From: a virus
IMG/VR virus record: IMGVR_UViG_3300025030_000109
Span: 1 to 61,372 of that record
Length of the DNA: 61,372 nt
Strand: one strand, 5' to 3'
Below, one piece after another: positions 57,444 to 61,372 of the stretch. The position numbers were made by a program, and so were the translations under genes. How positions within the stretch are numbered: position 1 is the first letter of the stretch; every line of letters starts with the position of its first letter. Under the pieces are notes generated by a model that did not search any database, was not told the origin of the DNA, and was given only the letters and a program-made list of their open reading frames with translations.

Positions 57444-57845
57444 ATGGCCACCCAGACTCTCACATTCGCGCATATCCTCGGGGATAGCACGCCGTCCGCC
57501 GGCAGGACTATCAAGGCGGCGCCCACGCCGGGGCAGTTCATCGACTCCACCACCGTGGACACCGCGGCCCTGGTCCTGACCGGCGTCACGGACGCAGACG
57601 GGCTCTTGTCGCTGACCCTTCTTCAGGGGATCATCTACACCATTGCGATTGAGAAATGGGGCACGAAGACGATCCTCGTCTCCGAGGACGCCGCCAAGGA
57701 GTTCGTGACCTACCTGGGCGAGGATGCCGCAGTGGCTGGCGCGGTGGCCGGCACCTACAAGTTCCGCGACGGGGAGTCGGTCAGGTTCTTCCTCGTCCAG
57801 GACGGCGATGGAGCATACCAGCTGGGCTTCGAGGTGATGGCATGA
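57444..57845 (+). CDS. Structural protein after the tail spike
   Basis: A 133-residue protein with GAGGTACC before the ATG. Beta-rich with a carboxypeptidase-like or prealbumin-like plan: TPSAGRTIKAAPTPGQF, GVTDADGLLSLTLLQGIIY, TIAIEKWGTKTILV. Such domains form fibre attachments or decoration modules. Its end overlaps the collagen-like gene (ATGA). Confidence 0.55.
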   Translation: MATQTLTFAHILGDSTPSAGRTIKAAPTPGQFIDSTTVDTAALVLTGVTDADGLLSLTLLQGIIYTIAIEKWGTKTILVSEDAAKEFVTYLGEDAAVAGAVAGTYKFRDGESVRFFLVQDGDGAYQLGFEVMA

Positions 57846-58198
57846 AACGGATCATAGCGGCAGCGGTTCTCCTCAGTTTCACAGTCTTCGCCTATGCGAA
57901 GGCACCTGTCGGCACGACTGGGACGGGCGGCAGTGGCAGCGGCACAGCCCTTCTCCCGGCGACTGCCTCAAGGCTCGGCGGCATCAAGGTCGGGGCAGGC
58001 CTGTCGGCGGCCGTCGACGGCACGCTCACGAATACAGGGGTCGAGGGACCCCAAGGACCCGCAGGACCGGCTGGCCCCGCAGGATCGCCGGGAGCGACCG
58101 GCCCAACGGGGGCGCAAGGCGTTCAAGCCCCCTCTGGCAGGTTTCAACTTCCGCGGCCCCTGGACCACCACCCCCAACTGTCTCGCTGGACGATATAA
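57842..58198 (+). CDS. Signal-peptide collagen-like protein, frameshifted end
   Basis: A 118-residue product with GAGGTG before the ATG. It opens with a Sec signal peptide (MKRIIAAAVLLSFTVFAYA), has a Gly/Thr linker, a beta segment (ASRLGGIKVGAGLSAAVDGTL), and about nine Gly-x-y collagen triplets (GPQGPAGPAGPAGSPGATG). After that the frame leaves meaningful sequence; one frame over lies GFNFRGPWTTTPN, the usual start of a fibre tip after a collagen stalk. A slip in the CCCCC run near 58127 and loss of the rest would explain it. The product is probably a truncated fibre or secreted protein. Confidence 0.6.
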   Translation: MKRIIAAAVLLSFTVFAYAKAPVGTTGTGGSGSGTALLPATASRLGGIKVGAGLSAAVDGTLTNTGVEGPQGPAGPAGPAGSPGATGPTGAQGVQAPSGRFQLPRPLDHHPQLSRWTI

Positions 58199-58225
58199 GC
58201 ATACCGATTCAGTAAGGAGCCCAAA

Positions 58226-58810
58226 TTGGCAGAGTTCCAGATCGCGGACAAGATCACCAGGCGGAACGAGGGGGGGTGGCAGAACGACCCCGCCGACACC
58301 GGGAACGACAAGCAGGGCAACGGGACCTACAAGGGCCTCGCCTCCACCAAGCAGCCCAGGTGGAAAGGGTGGCCGATAATCGCCGCCGCGATCGCCGAGC
58401 TCCCGCCGCAGCCCCGCTACTGGTCCAAGTCATATCACGCCTGGGTCGAGCGGCTGGAAGCGGCCCTCGGCGCCAACGAGGAGCTTCAGACCTTGGTTGA
58501 CGAATACTACAAGGCGAATTTCTGGGACGTGAACCGGCTGACCGATCTGCGCAGCCAGGAGGCGGCGAATCACGTCTACGACCACGGCGTGAACCGCGGG
58601 GTCGGCACGGCGGCGATCCTGCTTCAGAGAGTTCTAGGTGTCAAGCTGGACGGCAACATCGGCCCCGTGACGCTCGCCACGGCCAACAAGCTCCCGGACC
58701 TGAAGCTGGCTGAGATGTACCGCGAGGCGCGCAAGGCCGACTACAGGCATCTGGTGGAGAAGAACCCGAAACTGGCGAGATACGAGGGAACGTGGCTGAA
58801 GAGGTGCTAA
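58226..58810 (+). CDS. Endolysin, glycoside hydrolase family 108
   Basis: A 194-residue muramidase-type endolysin. The start is TTG with AAGGAG eight bases upstream. The catalytic part is at the N-terminus, RRNEGGWQNDPADTGN, with the acid Glu15; the C-terminal part is a peptidoglycan-binding-like helix bundle (LLQRVLGVKLDGNIGPVTLA), giving the full GH108 + PG-binding length. It cuts the glycan chain of the host wall at lysis. No signal peptide is seen, so it needs a holin. Confidence 0.9.
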   Translation: MAEFQIADKITRRNEGGWQNDPADTGNDKQGNGTYKGLASTKQPRWKGWPIIAAAIAELPPQPRYWSKSYHAWVERLEAALGANEELQTLVDEYYKANFWDVNRLTDLRSQEAANHVYDHGVNRGVGTAAILLQRVLGVKLDGNIGPVTLATANKLPDLKLAEMYREARKADYRHLVEKNPKLARYEGTWLKRC

Positions 58811-58825
58811 CAAGGAGGGCATGAG

Positions 58826-59452
58826 ATGAGAGTAGCGTTCCGCAAGAAAGGCAGCACCATCTACGCCAAGCTGATCCGGCTTTGGACCTTCGGCAAGTAC
58901 AGCCACTCGGAACTGGTCTTTTCTGACGGCCGCTCCTTCTCGTCCGACGAAGCGGATGGCGGCACACGCTGGAAGGACTGGGCGATGTCCGACGAAGAGT
59001 GGGATTTCCTGAACGTCCCCTGCACCTTCGAGCAGGAGCAGGAGATCCGCGCTTTCTGCGCCGGCGAGGAGCACTGCAAGTACGACATGGTGGGGATCGG
59101 CTTCTCCTTTCTCCCGATCCCGATCGGTGTGCAGTCGGCCGAGAAGTGGTTCTGCTCGGAAATCTGCGTCGCGGGGCTGCAGCAGATCGGCTATCTCGTG
59201 GGGTACACCCCCTCGCGCATCTCGCCGAACGCCCTGCACAAGATACTCAGCAAGGAGCTGGGGAGAATCCCCAAAGTGGTCCAGGCTGCGGCCTTATGCC
59301 TCTGCCTCGTCCTTGCCGGGTGCGCGTCGACCACGACCACCATCACCGCTCTGGGCGACGTCTACTGCACCTCCAGCGTGGACAAGCCGGTCGCAATCAC
59401 GCCGTCCCTGCAGGCAGACGGCAACGATGTGAAGTTGCCGGTGCTCCCATGA
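58826..59452 (+). CDS. NlpC/P60-like peptidase fused to a lipoprotein tail
   Basis: A 208-residue protein with GGAGGG before the ATG. Residues 1-150 look like a permuted papain-like (YiiX/NlpC type) domain: KYSHSELVFSDG holds the likely catalytic His, WFCSEICVAG the Cys. From about residue 152 comes a hydrophobic stretch ending in a lipobox (AALCLCLVLAGCASTTT), then 45 residues ending KLPVLP. That tail alone looks like a small o-spanin-type lipoprotein; a GTG at 59277, ten bases after a GGGGAG, could start it separately in the same frame. Either a fused protein or a two-product gene. It follows the endolysin, so envelope disruption is likely. Confidence 0.7.
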   Translation: MRVAFRKKGSTIYAKLIRLWTFGKYSHSELVFSDGRSFSSDEADGGTRWKDWAMSDEEWDFLNVPCTFEQEQEIRAFCAGEEHCKYDMVGIGFSFLPIPIGVQSAEKWFCSEICVAGLQQIGYLVGYTPSRISPNALHKILSKELGRIPKVVQAAALCLCLVLAGCASTTTTITALGDVYCTSSVDKPVAITPSLQADGNDVKLPVLP

Positions 59453-59622
59453 GCCCATTCTTCTGCAAGAGGCGGCACGAGACAATGGAGGAGGCCTGCG
59501 CCGACTGTGACGACTGCCCAGGGTCCGGGGTGGATCTGGTGACCAACAGCTTCCGGAGGCCCGCGATGAAGATCGAGGATGTGTTTGAAATTCTTGGTGA
59601 CATCACGCGTAACTCGGTGTAA
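59449..59622 (+). CDS. Small Cys-rich protein
   Basis: A 57-residue protein whose ATG overlaps the previous stop (ATGA). Cys at 6, 17, 20 and 23 (CADCDDCPG) could hold one metal; the C-terminal part is a short helix (KIEDVFEILGDITRN). Comparable 'FFCKRRHETMEEACADCDDC' openings are seen in other small phage proteins. Function unknown. Confidence 0.55.
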   Translation: MSPFFCKRRHETMEEACADCDDCPGSGVDLVTNSFRRPAMKIEDVFEILGDITRNSV

Positions 59623-59632
59623 AGTTCCGCAC

Positions 59633-59685
59633 AACGTGGATAGGGGGCACCCGACAAAGTCAGAACTCTACTGACCTTCCACGTT
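59633..59685 (+). other. Long-range hairpin before the GIY-YIG gene
   Basis: AACGTGGA (59633-59640) can pair with TCCACGTT (59678-59685) around a 37-base loop, in the 95-base gap before the endonuclease. It may be an RNA leader structure or part of the mobile element's border. Confidence 0.35.
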
Positions 59686-59717
59686 TCACTTAGAGACTCT
59701 TGAGAGGAGAGTGTGAC

Positions 59718-60518
59718 ATGTTGAATCAGAGCGGGATCTACCAGATCAGGAACACGGTAAACGGGAAGATTTATGTGGGGAGTTCTAAACTGCTTGGTTT
59801 GCGCTGGAAGCAGCATCGAACTGCGCTAAGAGCAGGCACGCATAGATCTAAAAATCTTCAGCGAGTCTGGAACATTTACAGCGAATCAGCTTTCGTTTTT
59901 GAACCCTTGATTACCTGCGCCAAGAGTACGCTGATCTGGTATGAGCAGCAATTCATCGACCAGCTTCAGCCGGAGTACAACAACAGGAAGCTGGCGAACA
60001 GCAACAAAGGGCACAAGCATACGCCAGGCGCCAGAGCGCGGATCAGCGCAGCATCAAAACGTTACTGGGAAGATCCTGCGACTCGTGAGCGCATGAGAGT
60101 GGCAAATACAGGGTCCAAGCGAACTGATGAGACGCGGAAACTCCTCAGCGAGAACAAGAAGAGGTTCTACATAGCTAACCCGGAGCAGCGGGAACTTTCA
60201 CGTACTCGATCCCTGGCGCGCACCGACATCACGAGGTACGAACTTGATGGAGTAACCCGAACCATCCAGGAGTGGGCCGACCACTACGGTATAGGGCAAG
60301 ACACCATTCGGCAGCGGATCAAGGCAGGCTGGGAACTTCGTGCCATTCTCACCAAGCCGACACAAAAAGCACTCATCACCTACAACGGGGAAAGTAAACT
60401 CCTCGTGGAGTGGGCCAGGGAGTATGGGCTGAAGGAAGCCACGCTCGCACAACGCATCAAGAAGTGGGACATGCGCAAGGCGCTGACAACACCAGTGCGC
60501 GATTGGAGCAACCGCTAA
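59718..60518 (+). CDS. GIY-YIG homing endonuclease
   Basis: A 266-residue protein with GAGGAGAG before the ATG. The N-terminal catalytic domain has SGIYQIRN, GKIYVGSS and the metal-binding Glu in WYEQQFIDQL; next come NUMOD3-type DNA-grip repeats (GHKHTPGARARIS, GSKRTDETRKL) and two copies of a helical DNA-binding module (TRTIQEWADHYGIGQDTI; ESKLLVEWAREYGLKEATL). The same module ends the HNH enzyme at 33281. The stop overlaps the terminase ATG by one base (TAATG), so the guest gene is translationally coupled to the gene next to which it homes. Confidence 0.92.
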   Translation: MLNQSGIYQIRNTVNGKIYVGSSKLLGLRWKQHRTALRAGTHRSKNLQRVWNIYSESAFVFEPLITCAKSTLIWYEQQFIDQLQPEYNNRKLANSNKGHKHTPGARARISAASKRYWEDPATRERMRVANTGSKRTDETRKLLSENKKRFYIANPEQRELSRTRSLARTDITRYELDGVTRTIQEWADHYGIGQDTIRQRIKAGWELRAILTKPTQKALITYNGESKLLVEWAREYGLKEATLAQRIKKWDMRKALTTPVRDWSNR

Positions 60519-61372
60519 TGGCTGAAGGAATTGACTACACACCCAGTCCTGTAATTCGGGAATTCATGCGGGACAACTCCTTCTTCCGCGTGGTGAAGGG
60601 GCCATACGGGTCCGGAAAAACGACCGGGTGTATCATGGAGGCGCTCCGACGATGCATCCAGATGCCGCCCTGCCCAGACGGAGTGCAGCGCAGCAGATGG
60701 GTCTTTGCGCGTAATACGAAAAGCCAACTTACCGACACCCTTCTCAGATCTGTTCTGGAGCTTATCCCGCCGGGACTCGGGTCGTGGAGCGTATCCAACT
60801 TCATCTACACACTGAAGTTCGGGACCGTACATGCGGAGTGGCTCTTCCGGAGCTTGGATTCTCCGGAGGACATCCAGCGACTACTGAGCCTGCAGCTAAC
60901 GGGAATTTTTATTGAGGAATGCCGTGAGATTCCGCTAACTTTGGTGCTGGAGGCGCAGACAAGGCTTCGGCGATTCCCGAGAATTCAAGATGTCCCCGAG
61001 TACTGGAGCGGCATGATCTGCGCTACGAACCCCCCAGAAATAGATTCCGACTGGTACAAGCTGATGGAGCATCTGCCGCAAAAAGAGGACGAACCAACTA
61101 CGATAGTGCCCGCAGCTGTTTTCAAGCAACCCTCGGCGATGTCCCCCGAAGCCGAGAACCTGCAATACCTACACAAGGACTACTACACCGACCTTATGAA
61201 GGGGAAATCTCAGGATTGGATAGACACGAACATCCACAACCTGTACTCCAAATCCCAATTCGGCAAGCCAGTCTATGAACGCTCTTTCCAATACGACAAA
61301 CGGGTGCAGTCGAACTTACCCATCTATCAAAACCTACCAGTGGTGGTCGGGATCGATGGGGCTCGGAATCCG
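60518..61372 (+). CDS. terL: Terminase large subunit, N-terminal part (ATPase)
   Basis: First 285 codons of the packaging motor; the rest is at 7-741. Walker A is GPYGSGKT at residues 28-35, the adenine-side arginine pattern lies in VFARNTKSQLTDTLL, and Walker B is GIFIEECREI with Glu133-Glu134 (the usual Asp is Glu here). ATNPPE serves as the coupling motif. It pumps DNA into the head by ATP hydrolysis and cuts with its C-terminal nuclease. The ATG overlaps the endonuclease stop. The frame runs off the window end only because the circular genome was opened here. Confidence 0.93.
   Translation, partial: MAEGIDYTPSPVIREFMRDNSFFRVVKGPYGSGKTTGCIMEALRRCIQMPPCPDGVQRSRWVFARNTKSQLTDTLLRSVLELIPPGLGSWSVSNFIYTLKFGTVHAEWLFRSLDSPEDIQRLLSLQLTGIFIEECREIPLTLVLEAQTRLRRFPRIQDVPEYWSGMICATNPPEIDSDWYKLMEHLPQKEDEPTTIVPAAVFKQPSAMSPEAENLQYLHKDYYTDLMKGKSQDWIDTNIHNLYSKSQFGKPVYERSFQYDKRVQSNLPIYQNLPVVVGIDGARNP
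61247..61372. repeat. Terminal overlap, right copy
   Basis: Exact copy of 7-132. Counting it once gives a circle of about 61,240 bp. Confidence 0.93.

Noticed and set aside
59623-59717. Group I intron between the lysis genes and terminase, because a GIY-YIG gene follows
   Set aside because: The gap is only 95 bases, no split gene flanks it, and the conserved intron core elements were not seen; a free-standing homing gene explains it.

Overview
The window is a complete, circularly closed genome of a strictly lytic-looking tailed phage. Bases 7-132 are repeated exactly at 61247-61372, so the unit length is about 61,240 bp and the large terminase gene is split across the two ends. Head genes of the N4-gp56 type, a gp6-like adaptor, huge virion proteins behind the tail genes, and the absence of any visible sheath, tail-tube or tape-measure gene point to a short-tailed (podovirus) virion. 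No integrase, repressor/attachment site, RNA polymerase, tRNA or CRISPR was seen. Promoters look like ordinary sigma70 promoters, so the host polymerase is probably used throughout. Lipobox, GH108 endolysin and promoter style suggest a Gram-negative host with high GC; the host genus cannot be told from the sequence.

Layout. (1) 53.7-61.4 kb continuing into 0-26.4 kb, all rightward: papain-like protein, small terminase, lysis-type membrane protein, tail spike, collagen-like protein, GH108 endolysin, NlpC/P60-lipoprotein, GIY-YIG endonuclease, large terminase, portal, scaffold, Acb2-like anti-CBASS protein, major capsid protein, HNH endonuclease, minor head proteins, adaptor, nozzle-like protein, fibre, a 1711-residue Ig/MBG adhesin, and two internal (ejected) proteins, the second of 2398 residues. 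(2) 26.4-49.2 kb, all leftward: Nudix hydrolase, small zinc proteins, cytosine-methylase-like protein, primase-helicase, DHH phosphoesterase, SSB-like protein, Gp157-like and Nmad5 proteins, SNF2 helicase, VRR-NUC nuclease, ThyX, nucleotide kinase, Cas4/RecB-like nuclease, WGR-ligase, and family A DNA polymerase interrupted by an intein. (3) 49.2-49.9 kb: AT-rich divergent non-coding region, the best origin/early-control candidate. (4) 49.9-53.3 kb, rightward: a run of small accessory genes containing a 217-bp duplication of promoter plus gene, ended by a strong terminator and a hairpin-rich non-coding stretch.

How it works together. Early leftward genes are headed by repeated promoters that share a long extra element, AATAAAGTTC directly before the -35; the same element faces rightward once, at the entry to the late region. 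The leftward genes copy, repair and probably modify DNA; the rightward block builds, packages and releases virions. Five homing endonucleases sit beside or inside the most conserved genes (terminase, capsid, DHH enzyme, kinase/nuclease, polymerase). The most striking is an HNH endonuclease gene lying out of frame inside the polymerase intein, so that one stretch of DNA appears to encode the intein in one frame and its mobility enzyme in another.
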